This document shows, one piece after another, positions 11,783 to 25,620 of a stretch of DNA of 64,000 nucleotides. The number at the start of each line of letters is the position of its first letter. Within the stretch, counting starts at the first letter, position 1. The notes below the pieces were generated by a model. That model was not told the DNA's origin. It ran no database searches and saw nothing but the letters and a program-made list of their open reading frames with translations. The DNA comes from Hydractinia symbiolongicarpus. Its lineage: Eukaryota; Cnidaria; Hydrozoa; Anthoathecata; Hydractiniidae. Location of the stretch: contig NC_079884.1 in the NCBI RefSeq assembly GCF_029227915.1, positions 27,218,001 through 27,282,000 on the forward strand. The letters run 5' to 3'. A program made the translations under genes and the position numbers.

Positions 11783-14280
11783 TAATAAGATTATTATAAG
11801 GCTTTATGCTCGACTACAATTATTTTTTAATAAAAATGTAACCACAATGTAAATCCAAGTACTACACCTATGTAGCAATTATCACCGAATTACGGTAATA
11901 CCCTGAATTACAGAAACCTCGCCTCCTGCTAAATAAGCACCCCTGTGTAATTAAGCGCCCCCTTTAATGGCCGGAATTAAATAAGCTCTCTGCCCGCTTA
12001 TTCGTCATTTATGATAAATTAAGAACGTCTCAACAACATTTATAGGCTGCGTTTTGAAAACGGTAAAAACATTACAAACCTTTCTTCCATTTCAATGTTC
12101 GTATAACAAGAATGTCTAAAGTAAAAAATAAAAACATTTTAAATTTGTTTTCTTAAAAGAAAAAAGCTTTAAGTCGATTGATCTACATAATTTGGAAATT
12201 CTATGATATATACAAATCTTTTTATTTAAAATTGAACTTCTGAAAAAGATTATTGAATGTTTCAGTATGTAGGCGTTATTCGTACTTTTTCGCTCAATTT
12301 GTTGAAAATGCCGACAGTGAATGTTTTGATAAAGGCTGATCTTAAAAAGAAAAAAACATTCAAAAAATGAGTAACAATAATACAGTAGCACAAACTGAGT
12401 TAACACCAGGATATTCAATCGTTGTCTCTTTAATGATTTAAAGAGAGCATTCATGAAAAAGAGACAAAACAATACTTTATGTGGATGTAGAACGTATATA
12501 ATTCTTTATTTAACAAGATAATTATAAGATAAAGTAATTATGTACCAGACATAATTATGTTATCATTTTGAGTACATTGATAGGAATGGTAAAATTTGGT
12601 TTTAAGAGGATATTCTACAGTATTTAAGCATGTATAATTCAATTTGCGTTAGTGTCAATCTTTTGCGTAGCGTGAAACTTATTAATACAAATTGCCATTT
12701 TGGGATGTTTGTGCGAAATAATTAATGCGATTCACACATAATTTCCACCCTTTTTTATTCCACACTCTTTTGTTCTAATACTTTTTTTATATCTGTGAAA
12801 GTTGACAATGGACATATTTTCAAGAGTCTTTGCCAGGGACGGTGGTTGGAGAAGCCCCCTGTTCACATGAATCAATATTATTGAAACTCTAAAGGGCAAT
12901 AAGTGTATTTTTGCCTGGTAAGTTTGTCCATACACAGCATATTTATCCCTCATTCATCCCTCCATCCAATTTAAAACCATCAAGACAGAAAAGTATATAG
13001 TGTTTACAACATATTTCACAAGCAAGAAAGACTAATACAAAAATTATGATTACTTCAGAAAATATTTGATTTTTTACTTATACTCCTTTAAATATATTTT
13101 TTCCAAGTATAAACCTGCTTTTATTTTAATAGGGTCACGTTTTTTATAAGAACATCTAAATTTCAGCAGATGCTTATGTTCTTATTTTTACGCTTTTTCG
13201 GCGTCAAGTTTTCCTTAATTGTAATATATTTAGCAATTGTAGACTCATTATTTTGTTCTTATAGTTTATGAAGGTATTCAGGTTGAGTACGTAATATGCT
13301 CTTAATTTTTGGCAAAATCTCAGCCTAAACGTTCTTTTAAACTGGGTTCTTATAAAAAAACGTGTACCAAAACAAACCCTAAATATATAAAGTCAAACGT
13401 CAATCTTTCTAATTCAATTTTATTTCTGCCGGCGAAAAAATGGCAACGTGAACTACCATTTGCCTGCTCTAAGTTGGCAAACTTGTGTTTCACGTCGGCA
13501 ATTTATATCTTGTCTGTGATAATATGCTACTCTATACACGAATACCAGATAAATTCAAAGACAAATTTATTAGAAATTAAAAATAAAACTTTCGTAGATT
13601 TAAGTCACATCCAACTGCAATAAATAATAAATGGCGAATACATATCGACGTGAATCAAGTATTTTTGTTAACACCTCGGCATTAGCCGCGGCCAATTGCA
13701 GAGTGTCTACGTGAATTAGAAAGGCTAACCTTAGCCATTATAACATTACAACATAGTATAAAAGTGGCCAATCACAAATCTTGGAAATAAAGTTTAAAAC
13801 GGACTAGTGTACTATGGTTTACCGCTTGAATTTTTTAACCAGCCAATTTGTGTTTGAGGTCTGGAAATATAAACAGCACCGTGTCATGATGAAATATGTC
13901 TAGTAGCTACTATATGATGAGGTTAAGTGTAGCCAGGGACAGGTGATTTAGAAATTTGGCAAGCAGGTTTGACAAAGTGCCCAAATGGATAATTAAAACA
14001 CTTGTAAAACAAAATAAAAAGGGGGTAGCTACCTACGTCCAGTTGGCCAACTATTAACCCAACTAACCTAACTTTGCTGGTAACTCTAACTATTCTATAG
14101 CTTGGTAACTAGACAAAGACATGTGCAGATCAGCGAAAAAACGCCAGCTAGCTAATCAAAATACAATAATTCTTGCCTGATAATTTTCATTCAAAGTACA
14201 CCATTTTTAACAGCTAACACCATATCAAGTATACTATAATATAAACACCAGCAAGCTAACCCCAAAAGACATTTCCGACA
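11783..14280. other. No gene seen; one block shared with 23.4-23.6 kb
   Basis: This AT-rich sequence has no supportable exon. The block at about 12,300-12,470 resembles 23,458-23,620: both hold gataa.aggctgatct-like sequence followed by aaaaagaaa, aactgagttaacacc or a close variant, and a stretch with ctctttaa. It is probably a dispersed repeat. Confidence 0.45.
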
Positions 14281-14330
14281 GGCACAGCAAAAGGACGATT
14301 CAATTCAGCCATAATTCAAAGTGCTTTTTG

Positions 14331-14352
14331 TCATAGTCCAAAGGGACTATGA
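14331..14352. repeat. Perfect 9-bp stem hairpin
   Basis: tcatagtcc and ggactatga are perfect complements separated by the loop aaag. The hairpin lies near a dispersed motif (ggcgattt then attccgcctt, about 14,550-14,575) that recurs near 25,510-25,545. No function is assigned; it may be an inner hairpin of a small transposon. Confidence 0.5.
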
Positions 14353-14789
14353 TTTGGTCAAGGAACGGAGAATACTAGAAGGTCGTGAAGATCAGATTAT
14401 TTAAAACCTGTATCTATATTGGCTAGTCAGGTAATAACGAAAAAATCAAAAAAAAGTAATAAAAATGGCCAGGTTCCTTACAACCGCTTTTGCCTATATG
14501 TCACAGCCCCGTATGTCAGCCTTACTGCGCTGTCTCTGTCTATCTCCCTCTAGGCGATTTCAATAATTCCGCCTTCCGTAGTAGTCGTCGAAAGTCAATT
14601 AGTGTTATAATCGAAAATTTAGTATTATTATCGAGGATTTAATAAGGTATAACATGCAACTCTTTACTTTTTAAAGACGAAACCTGGAATAAAACGAGGA
14701 ACGAGTTATTTAAGATATCTCCAATAGAAAATGTGTCGCGCTATGTGTTTGAAAAACACATCACACATTATGTCCCAGTAAGTGCCTTC

Positions 14790-14944
14790 GCGCTTGTATT
14801 GTTGTTGTTGTTGTTGTTGCTGTTGTTGTTGATGATGTCGATCTGGTCGATCTTTTTGATCTTGTTGAACTGTTGAACTTGTTGTTGTTGTAGATCTTGT
14901 TGTTGTTGTGCTTGTTGTTGTAGATATTCTGGTTGTTCGTTATT
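14790..14944 (-). pseudogene. Stranded copy of the poly-Gln exon 1
   Basis: The minus strand starts after a tttttgtag acceptor with NNEQPEYLQQQAQQQQDLQQ, then degenerates into Lys/Ile/Asp and poly-Asn and ends at a stop near 14,775. No exon 2 follows at the expected distance. It is preceded (15.0-16.5 kb) by the same 5' flank as the right-arm gene, so it is the start of a truncated unit. Confidence 0.65.
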
Positions 14945-17101
14945 CTACAAAAACGTATGTATTATAAGACAACAAAACATCTCTATCATAACACAACGAC
15001 TGTGCGTGTGTCTGTAACAGACAAAGTGGATCAGTTCATTTTCCTTTAATTTACCTTTGTAAAATTTTCTTTGAAGTCGTCGAAACAAGTATGTCTATTG
15101 TGTCAGCGGATTTATATTGTGTACGTCACGTGATGTAAACGACTTAATTTGATTTGCTGAAATAAACTTAACGGCTAACTTTCGGAAAATGGTTACCCCC
15201 GATACAAAAAACACAACAAAAGAACGATCTTAAAAAAAGTGCAAAACGTAAAAGTTTTTTTTGAAATCGAAAAAAGAAAATTTAAGTAAAGAGTTAAAAG
15301 TAGAAAAATGAATTTGGAAGCTACGATCATTTACTGTAGAAGTGAAGATGGAGCTAGAAGCGGTAAAGTGAAGTTAGAAGTAGAAAATAAGAGTTTAAAG
15401 GAGATTTAAATTCACAAATAGTAAGAACTTTGATATTTTAAGACGTTTGGTTTTTATATCTTTACAGCTACTCCGTGTTACTTTCTTATGTAGCACACTT
15501 AAAGTTGTCAGGCTGACTCGGATTTCGCAGAAAGAAGTCACTTAAAAGCCTCAAATTCTTAACTGTTGTATTTTACCGCGCTTTTTATAAAAAAGCTGGC
15601 TAGCATATTTTGCATTTTTGTTTGCATAATTGTCTTTCCTGCTGCGTAACGAATGTATTTGTACCAAAATTCAAAACGCTACATAAAGCTGATAGCTGGC
15701 TAACAAACATTTGCTGGCCAAACGGAACATTGGTTTGTTGAACTTACTGTGATGTTATTCTCTAATGTGTTTTACTAAGAATCCATAGCTAGCCAATTTT
15801 TCCAGCTTAAGTATATTTAACTGTACAGTAAATGTATTTCAACAAGTGGCATGATTTACAACGTGATCATATATACTGCAAGTCTAAAAAAGGTATCCAT
15901 TGAAATTTTGTGTAAACTTTTGAAGATTTATGGGTAGTGGTAATATAAAACACGCTAAATGAAATGATTTTTGTTGATTTGGATGTGCTCCTCAAAAACA
16001 GGTCTATTTTACATTTCTGTAAACTTTTATGACGACGGACCGTATACAATGTTTCTAAAATAATGATTTTGGTGATTCCGCATTTTCTCCTTGCTCATTG
16101 TTTTGTGATATTTAGATTTGAAAATTGTTGGCATAGGACAGTACGGATCCGGTTAATTTTTATATTTTGATTGTGTATATTTATAGGGGAAAGGATGGTA
16201 TGCAACTGAATAAACAATTTTTCTAAATTGCAAAACTAAGCCTTTTTTGTATAAGCTTTTGTAAAAACCTTTAGGGAAAATACAATGCATAAAGAACTTA
16301 TTTAAAGTCATTTGTGCTTGCTGTTGCTAGCCTTTTTTTGACACGTAATCTTAATCAGATGTAAATATTTATTAGAGTGTGTCTGTCTGTCTGCAACAAG
16401 CAAAGTGGATATCTCCATTTTCTTTGATGTCGTCGAAAAAGATATGACTCAAATGTTAATTTTTTTGACGTAACAGCACGACGTCAACAACACTACTTTA
16501 ACATCAATATCTTTCATTTTTGGTGAATCATGACGCAATGTTTTTTTGTCTTATTTTCGTCTGTAAATGCGAAAGCCCACTTCAATCACAAATCACAATC
16601 ACAATCACAAAGCAACACGTATTCTGCGCGATCACTCGTCAAAGCGACAAAAATCCCCAATAAATATTTCGCAATATTGAGAAGCGCGTACCGATTTGCT
16701 AAGAGATCGAAATTGATTTTCGTCCGTAATGCCGTTAAAAAATGCTAAACTAAGGTGCTCGAAAAAATAAACTATTAGTCGAGTTATTTTCTAGCACAGC
16801 CTATTTTATCTAGCAAAAATTGGGGTTAAAGGTTCTATCCAAAGTTGAAAAGTGAATGAAGAAAGCGATTTTTCTACTTTGTACTAATCCTCACATGAAG
16901 TAACAAAACATCCTTAAACACGTAAATTACGCTATTACGTATTTTGTCGCTAAGATATTAATTGTTATTTGATCCCGCTGATTAAGTGCTTTGATTAATT
17001 ATAATTGACCTAAAACCGTTTCAACCTTATTTCTATGTTTATAAGAAATCTGAGAGTCATGGATGCTTTCTTTCAGGAATAGTTGTTAAAATTAAATGTA
17101 C

Positions 17102-17901
17102 CTCAACACGAGTCTCCAATGCACGAATCCGATCCTCCCTTGCATCCAGGTACCTCCTAAACCATAACGGTGTGCGCTAAATAATAAAGGATAAGTTTTA
17201 AATACATCATTCATTTTATTTATAAACGTTTAGTCAGATACATTGACATAAAGAATACGTTAAACTTACTTCAAGCCAAGGCTGAAAGTCTTCCGGTGGA
17301 TCCAGCTTAGTGAAAGGGGAAAAAATTGTCAATCGTAAAACAGAAGCTCTGTGAGAGCAATTTGAGGCTATATTATAGATTAAAAACTCGCACGAATGCG
17401 TTTTCATGAAAAAGTGTAGTAGGTTGGGACAAATTAGCGATACCGATCACGTATAAGCGCGAAAAGAAAATTATAATTTTAATAAATTCGCAGAAAAAAC
17501 GTTATACATACGGAATAACATGGAACTGCTCAGCTGCTGCGGGTGCATTAGGAGCTGCTGGTGGTGCAGCTAATGGTGGTGGTGGCGGTAGCGGTGGTCT
17601 AGTTAAAGGTGGTGGTGGTGGTGGTGCTTGCTCAATCGGTGGTGCTGGTGCCGGTGGTGGTGATGGCTCCCGTGGTGGTGCTGGCTCCCGTGGTGGTGTT
17701 GGCTCCGGTGGTGGTGGTGGTGCTGGCTCTGGTGCTGGTGCTTGCTCCTGTGGTGGCGCTTCTAGATGTGGCGGTGGTGATGGGGGTGGTGATGGTGCTG
17801 GTGCTGGTGCAGCTGGTGCCTGCGGTAGTGGTGGTGGTGGATCTTGGTTTACTCTCCTCCTCCGTCGCTCTCTCACATAAACTGGCTGGCCATCATTTGG
17901 T
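17102..17901 (-). pseudogene. Partial copy A: exons 3, 4 and 5 of the Pro-rich gene
   Basis: Exon 3 is at 17,512-17,901 (PNDGQPVYVRERRRRRVNQ, Pro-rich tract, AAAEQFHVIP, donor gtatgt). Exon 4 is at 17,270-17,305 (LDPPEDFQPWLE). Exon 5 is at 17,102-17,176 (RTPLWFRRYL, DAREDRIRALETRVE, donor gtacat). Exons 3 and 5 are open. The exon 4 acceptor reads cactaag instead of cactagg, which moves the AG one base downstream and would shift the frame. Exons 1, 2 and 6 are not in the adjacent sequence. After exon 5 the homology to the intron runs to about 16,590 and then jumps to the 5' flank of another unit. Confidence 0.75.
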
Positions 17902-18569
17902 CTACAAGAAAGAAATAATGTATATAATACATTACATTCTTTCTTTCCTTATTGACTGCATCAAGATTCTTACGAAATAATAGAGTAAATGAAAGTTTCT
18001 TTTGTAATGGTTCTTTGTATAAATGGAATAGGTTTTATTGTTTTATCTGAACTAAATGTTTCTCATTATTATATTTTCTAGAAATTTTGTGTAAAGCTGT
18101 TCAGAACCCCTGTGATACATAACCATGTAAGTGGTGTGAAAAGCTCTCCCAATCTTTTGAGAATCACTATCTTCTAACAAAAGTTAATAACACATTGATT
18201 GGTTACGAAATAAGTTTTGAGACGTGAAACCTGCCAAGAGATCTTAGACCAAATCAAACTCCAATTGTTTTTGATTTTTTAACAAAATACAAAGTTAAAA
18301 ATCACCATTTGCGAGGAATGAATTAAACCAAGCAAATTTGAAAATTTTATGAATTATGTCCAACACTGAGAATTAAACACAGATTTACCTGTTGCAATAT
18401 ATGCTCAACTCTTTATTAAGAAGCTGCCTAACAAACTGAATAATCTTTTTTGATGCTAATTTTACGATAGCCCTTTTTCATACTAAATTTTACATATTAC
18501 ACAAAATTTTGAACTGCTTAATTTTGTACAATACATGGTATCACAGTCCCAATATTTAACATGTTAATG

Positions 18570-21500
18570 GTAAACAACAGTATAAACAAAAAAGACTTTT
18601 GTTTCGGATGGGTCATTATTTGACAGTACCTAAAACTGACTAACTTTTCACGGCAAGAGGTATATGTATTTCTGAATAACAAATGTGATCTTGCTTGTCT
18701 TTGCTAACTTCAACAAAATTTATAAATTTCAATATCTCTTTACTGTTTTTTGAAAACACACGATCCTATGTGTATAGGACCATGCGTTTACAACAACAAA
18801 ATTGTGATCAGGGTTTTAATCTCTTCACTTGACATATAACATGTTAACAAATTTCTAAAGGGAAATTGTGCAAATTTAAAAGACGGATCTTTTTTACTGA
18901 TTTCTTTGCCTAAGCAGATTTTTACACGGAACCTTGTTTTATGGTAATTTGCTAAGTCTGAGTTTAATTCTTATAAAGAGGATGTTCTTCGTTTTATTTG
19001 TTAACTGGCGTGTTAGGGAACACTTGGGATCAAAACGAGGCCAATTTCCTTAAGATTGGTCAATCACCCGTTTCAGAACAGGCGGGTTTATAACGTCATA
19101 ACAAATCTCTTTAACTGTGGTTAATATAATGTAACACTTCAACCCTTATAGACTTTAAGTTAATATTTTTTTTTATTATTTGCTGTTTGATTATTTTGCA
19201 GCAGCTCCAAGCGTTGATGTCGATGTTTTTGCTGCCTTTTGCTTTTCTACATATTAAAGGGATGTAAATTATTTTGATTAAGTCGTCTTCTTAAAAGAAT
19301 TTTCAAACACAAAATAAAATAAGTATTTGAACTTTTACATGAGGCAACCCTCTTTTTAATAATCAGGATGTTTGTTGATGTTCTTCTTCTTGATCACGTT
19401 CAGAGTATTTGCGACCGCCTAAATATGTAATGACCTATCATTGCTGTGCAAAATTTATAACATGCTAAGTGGCGCGAAAGGAGAAATGCAAAAATACATT
19501 GCAGCCGAAATTCTGTACGAGTTTGCTGCTGCGATATTTCTGTACAGCTTTGATTTCTATGACGTCGTTAACGCTACTCATTTGACACAAAGTTTGTGCT
19601 GTTACTGTTGTTGTTGATAATCTTCTTCTTCTTCTTCATGTTGGTTATATTACTTAAAGAGAAGGAAGATAGCAATCAAAAATTAATCTTGCTCAGCTTT
19701 AAAAAAAAAGAAATTACCTGTAATATTGACCAAACAAGGTGATTCTTATATGTCAACTTGGAATTAAAATCTTCTTCCGTTAATGTTATCTTCTTCGAAT
19801 TTTCGTTTTCGGTCTGAATTAACTTAAATGAAACGTTAGTTATATTAAAGCTTTTGCAAGTCCGCCTGGTAAAGAAACAGTAAATTTAAAAGCTAACAAT
19901 AATTTACTTTCATTTATAATATCCCTATAATACTTAATGTATAGTTGTTTATAGTAAGTGACAGCTTGAATTTTTATTTTCTAATAAGCAACAAAATACC
20001 CCTCTAGTGCTACATTTCCAAGTGGTAATTGATACTAAAGAAAAATTTCAGGAAAATATCGCATATCTTTTTTTCTACTGCGCTGTAACTGCCAAGCATT
20101 AATTGAGAAAATTATTATAGCATCTAAAGTCATTGGCTGGAAGAATTGTCGCGATTTTTTTTCGCCTAGCGGAGATTAAGTTTTAAACTAAAACCCTCAT
20201 CAATACAAAAACCCGTAAATTATTCCATGTCTACTTAGAGAAAGAACAAGGTCAATTAGGTTATATTTGACGTTTTAATCGAAAATGCAATAATATTTTG
20301 TTACTTTTTCTAGCAATATTTTTTTGGGTTTTCCATTGAAAAATAAGAACACTTCTATCTGAAAAAAAAACAAAACAAGAAACATTTTGAACATGATCAA
20401 GCCGAAGAATTCCTTCATAAAGATGTGTAATATATTAAAAATAAGTATAATATCTTTCATATCCGACTGTAAAACTTTTTTTGTGGCACAGATTACAAAT
20501 TAATGCAGCAGATTATTGTAGCAGGTTGCTTGTTGTTGAAAGTTTTAGTTGGAGGAAAGCTCCAGAACATCGTACAACACTAATCCAAGAAGGTGTATCA
20601 CACGAGGATATTTAACTATGGTATGAAATATCTTTTCCCTATTTCATCTATGGACAACTGGCTGTTAGCATCCCTGTGAGTAAGGAGAGAACTTCTGAAT
20701 AAATATTTTTTTTAAATGCAGCAAAAATACACATTTTTTAACATAAAGATATGCAAATTTATGTCATCGAACCTTGTTTTGATACAATATTGAACAAACA
20801 TTACATGTTCTTCTGTTTTATACATTCTACTCATTGCTGATTTGCCACAAAAAAGGAAACAAAAAAGGAATTTTAAACAAATAACATTGATGAAACTGCA
20901 ATGACAGACATCTTTCAATTTTCTTATATTAATAATACTTTAACGCAAGGCACATATTTTGTCAGTTTAACTTTAGAAGTTTCTAATTGGGATATTCTTA
21001 TTCACATTCAAGTTAACGATGACTCTGGTTCTTCTTTCACTTTTATAATGTTGAAAAAGAAAATCTTACAGTTCTTATTCGCACCACAATGAACAATTTA
21101 ACGTCAGATTTTTGCTAATCGTTAGTTATCCTTAAAAGCAATTTTACCTTTGTTACCTTAAAATCATATAATGTAATTAAAAGATATCTCATTATGAATA
21201 TTTTTTTATTGTGGATTGGATAAATATAAAGTTTTAGTATGAGTACTAAGATTTGTACTCTAAATCAGAATTATTATGTTCGTCTTACGCCTCTTACTGA
21301 AAAGAAATTTTTTTTTGTCCTAATGACGTGTGAAAGAAATTCAGTTTTTTGATTGGCTCGCAAAATGTATGTTTTTTTTGCCTAAGAAAGATCAGGTTTT
21401 AAGCTATAAGTTTTCGCGAAGAAACTATTATCACAATGCTACCAAATTTATGAAAGTCGATCTGCAAGTGAGCTGTATTGACCCAATAAACTCAGTTTTA

Positions 21501-24058
21501 AAGCGAGAATTTTAGTATGGCTGTTTGCCTCAGTTTATACTAACTAGTTCTGTTGATTGTTTCGTGTTTTTAAAACGAGTGTATTACTAAAATATCGCTT
21601 TGCATGTATCCTATGACTTTATATCATATAAATTCTCTATTTTCTATTTATATATTGATGATTATCCTATTTCGAAGTAAGACATACGTATGACAACAAA
21701 CGGTATAAAAAGTAAGTACTTTACATGAATTCTAAGCAAACTGTATATGTATTTATAACATGACGTTTTTTTATATGCATGCAACTAGCTGATGAACAAT
21801 ACTGCAATTTCTTTATCGTCGGTTTGGAGCTAACACAATTTATATGATCCTTTGCCCAGTGCACCATCGTGAATAATTCTGTTGACCAGCAAATCTGAGT
21901 GCAACCCTGTCAAGCATATTCATAGATGGTTATTCTTGGTAAGCATTTCCACAATCTTAAATCGTGTTTTTGGCATCATTATTACGTTTCTATGTGAACT
22001 AAAAATCTAGTTATTCGAATTTGATAAAATTCCTTGATCGTTGAGGAGTATTTGGCAGAAAAAGGAACTTTAGGTCCTTTTGATTTTTATAGTTTCTCTT
22101 ATTCCATAATTCGCTTTAGTGACATGGGGGGCTCTGTTCTAGTCGTATAGACTTTTAAATAAATTATTTTACTAATTTTCTCATTGTTTTGAAAATCTTT
22201 GACCTTCGAAACCTTTTGTTTACAAACCTGTTTGTCCACAATTCCAGAAAGTTATGTGCCTTGTTTAACTGGTATATTTCTTATGAAAAATTAGAAAAGT
22301 TTATGATACACAAGATTGTTTATCTTTGTCTTTTCTTCAGGAACCGTTGAGTTCATGATTATCCTTCCAACAGTGTCAAGGGTTCAGGCATTTGAAGCAT
22401 GTAAACATGTTGAGACGCCGGATTTGCTGTTGCGGCGTCCTATCGTGATTCGAATTCGCGTGATAGTGGCCGATAGACATCAAATGCATTTGTAGCATTT
22501 CAAAAGCCAACTTATGTACTTTTTTTTGTAGCATATGATATAGAGCCTTTGACAACAAGAATTTTAATTTACATTTTTAACCCTAAAACCATATATTTTA
22601 AGCATAGAAAAATAATTTTGTCTATTTTTGCAATAACTTTGGCTATAGCAGGGCAGCTAACGTAGAAAATTAGATAGCCAAATACAGACAAACAGGTGCA
22701 TTTTGACGCTAGCCATCGTTAATACCCTTGTGTTATTTTTACCCAACCTGAAGCTAGCTACAATAGAAAGTAATATGGAGGCGTACACTTTTTAATAATA
22801 ATCCAGTAAATTTTAGCTACAATACTCAGTTTAACATATTTTTCTTTTCATACATCGTAATTTATTGTTACGGTTTGACAAGAATCCCACGGCTGTGATA
22901 AAATCTAAAATTTCGACAGACAATAAAATTTAGACATGCTAACCGGCATCTGAGAATAAGAGAAGAAAGTTAACAACAGCCATGAAGAACTGATAATTAG
23001 CTTGAACTATTGGGGTAGATGCATATACAGCTAATACCGTAGAGATACTTTCTGTATGAGATTTCCACACTATACCTCATTTCTCGTTTCATGTTAATTC
23101 GATATTTATTATGAAATTCATGATATGAAATTTATCAGTCATTTATTTTCAATTTTTCTAATAAACATTTCACTTGCTTTGTTGTGTCCTTTATTTTATC
23201 GAACCCTTAACAATATGATGACATGTTGTATTTGCTTTTCCGCGGTAGAAATGCTTAATGCGTTACTATCCGACAGAGAGGGAAGGTTAATTATATTTTA
23301 AATTTTCGTTTTTAGTGGGAAACGTTTGGAAGAAAAACTGTATTCAAAGTAGCAAAAAAAAGAAATCAGTAGCTATTGCTATAAAATATTTGAGGAGTTG
23401 AGAAATTTGTACTCACAGTTAAGAAGGAGAAAATTAAAAAACAATATTATAGCATATTGAGAAAATGGAGGAAAATGCTGATGGTGCATGGTTTGATAAC
23501 AGCTGATCTGAAAAAGAAAGTACGCTTTAAAAATGACAAACAATTTTGCTATAAACTGAATTAACACCAATTTGTTAAATCATTGTCTTTTTAACCTCTC
23601 TTTACCTCTTTGAAAAGGGATTTGTTAAAAGGATACAAATCAATGCCATGTAATGCACAACGTATATTACATATATAAATGTATGTATATCAATTTATTC
23701 AAGCTGACTTTTGATATCTTTGTTGAACAAATAACATATTAAGCAGGTAATACATGATTTTGAAACCTGTTGACAAAACAGGATTTATTTTGTTGAAATC
23801 GATTATTGAATTCAAAAAAATTGATTGTTTATTATCCTTTTTTGATTCAATTTCTTGAATTATAATTTCTTTCAGGGAAAACCTTTTGAGGAAACTGATT
23901 GGTCATTGTTTCGTTTGAGAAATCCAAAAAGTTGAAAATATCGAACTTCTGAAATTTAAATTGACAAATTGAATTCAACAAGTTGAAGCAAAAAAGAGTA
24001 AACACACAATTATTAAATTTGCGGATTTGATAAATCGATGGTCCTTTTGTGAGATTTC
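18570..24058. other. Gene-free AT-rich stretch
   Basis: I see no domain, RNA gene or convincing exon. Open frames are short, with Phe/Lys/Ile-rich composition. A sentence-like block with fcagaacaggcgggtttataacgt-type sequence near 19,070-19,100 resembles 3,770-3,800, which suggests one more dispersed element. Several tagctagc-type palindromes occur around 22.6-22.8 kb. Confidence 0.45.
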
Positions 24059-24060
24059 TA

Positions 24061-24608
24061 GTGGACTCTCTATGACTCGAACAACCACAGGGAATCAGAA
24101 ACTGTTCAAGTTAAAAGAGGTTCGAGTAATTGAGTATTGGGAGATTTTCCAAGTTTTTGTATAAATTTTGTATAAAAGGACAATTAAGCGTGATTTTTCT
24201 TCCTTTTCTGCTTTACGTTTTGTCCCAGCAACAGACGCCATGATTGTAAAACTTTAATACCAAAGAATCATGTTTACGTTTTGTTTGAATGACATTTGAA
24301 TCATTTAAGACCCCTTACACACGTAGATATAAAAAACTTTATTTACGTTTACAGAACCAAACCAATGCAAAAACGGCTTGTGTCATACAAAGTTCTAGGT
24401 ACATGTTGCGGCAATGGAGTTATCGAGAGGAAATACCCAAAGAGACAAAAAAACGTTGAAGAGTTAAGGAGAGATTCGAATTATAGGGGTTCGAGAAAAA
24501 GAGAGTTTTTTATGAGAGTTTCTTAGGAAATTTCCACTGTGCTGGCAAAATTGTTCGAGTTAAGGAGATATTCGAGTTATAGGAGTTCGAGTTATAGAGA
24601 GTCCACTG
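24061..24608. mobile_element. Short TIR element (MITE), pogo/Tigger-like termini
   Basis: The left end gtggactctctatgactcga (24,061) is matched by the inverted right end gagttatagagagtccact (about 24,590-24,607). TA dinucleotides lie at both outer borders (24,059-24,060 and 24,609-24,610). The pattern CAGTGGACTCTCTATAACTCGAA at a TA target resembles the termini of the pogo/Tigger branch of Tc1/mariner. No transposase is present in the 548 bp, so it is non-autonomous. The inner right end repeats gttcgagtta several times. Confidence 0.75.
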
Positions 24609-25524
24609 TATGTACAATGCGTACGGTATAATTAGCCACTCATACAACTACTTATACAATAGATATTTCTTTTTACTTAAATTTTCACTTCTCTTCTTTA
24701 TCAATGTTCCCATAGCCATCTATGTTTATATAGACCCACATAAAGTTGTGCTTCAATTAAAAGCAAAAATAGAAACAAAAAACGATTGTGCAAAAAAGTT
24801 AATTTTGCTGTATTTCGCAGATGTCGTATTGTTAACCAACAACACTATTTTGATCTCAAGAAAAAAATGGAAGAGATGCAGTTAGAAGCTTTTAACGGCT
24901 AATTATACTAAGCGTAGCGTCTAATAATCCTGCATCGGCTAGCTATATATTCTGTTACAGTCACTTCACCCCGACTTTTCAGAGCAAGTAACAATAAACT
25001 GTTGTCACGTTTCCACAACTTTTCTTGAAAATAAAAAAAGATCGTGTGCGAATATTAAATCTTTTTATCTGATAGAAGTAGCCCCTTTTTCCCATAAGAA
25101 CAGGAGTTAGGTGTCCACAGGCATGAAAATATTACACAAAGCAGGGCAAAGGCTTTTTGTCGCTGGCTTTTTAAGAAAAAAGGCACTCTGATCAAAGCAC
25201 TATTTTATGTAGTTAGCTAGCTAGCTCAATAGCTAAGTAACTTCACGACTATAAAAAAAGAGGTATATCAGCACCAATCAAAAGAAAAAGTCAGCACCAA
25301 ATATTGAGATAGCTAGCTAGGCAGCACACTTTTCTCAATTATATGTAAAATAATTATTACCTAATAAAATGCACGAATTTAAAGAAGAGTGTAACAACTC
25401 CATTGGCTTGCGAGAAAATAGAAATTTTTCGAGGCTTTGGCCTGAACACAAATCTAGCTGTCCAGCCTAGCTTTCCTGTCTATATCTATCTATCTCTCTC
25501 TATCTCCTCGGGCGATTTTAAAGA

Positions 25525-25544
25525 TTCCGCCTTCGCTGGCGGAA
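25525..25544. repeat. Hairpin inside a dispersed motif
   Basis: ttccgcc and ggcggaa form a 7-bp perfect stem around ttcgct. It is preceded by ggcgatttt. Similar ggcgattt plus attccgcctt sequence occurs near 14,550-14,575, and attccgccttcgct recurs near 61,405. This looks like a conserved piece of a dispersed repeat family. Confidence 0.5.
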
Positions 25545-25620
25545 ATCAATAAGGAATAGAAGGAATAATGAAAGGGTAAGTTAAAACAACTATGAAATTT
25601 AATTTAAAATAATTTCTTAC

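Larger units (their letters stand above)
8390..18570 (-). repeat. Left arm of a large inverted duplication (partner 38,650-43,900)
   Basis: Read on the minus strand, this arm contains the exons, introns and flanks of the plus-strand gene at 40,150-43,778. The homology runs into noncoding sequence: 8,390-8,500 matches the 3' flank at 43,780-43,900, about 14,950-16,530 matches the 5' flank at 38,650-40,150, and 16,590-17,100 matches the intron at 42,136-42,660. Because introns are kept, this is DNA-level duplication and not retrocopying. The arm is rearranged: from high to low coordinate it holds exons 3-5, then a lone exon 1, then exons 1, 2, 3, 3 again, 4, 5, 6. Confidence 0.85.

Noticed and set aside
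12116-12472. Minus-strand 118-codon hydrophobic frame
   Set aside because: Part of a block shared with 23.4-23.6 kb in which the frames are not conserved; better explained as a dispersed noncoding repeat.
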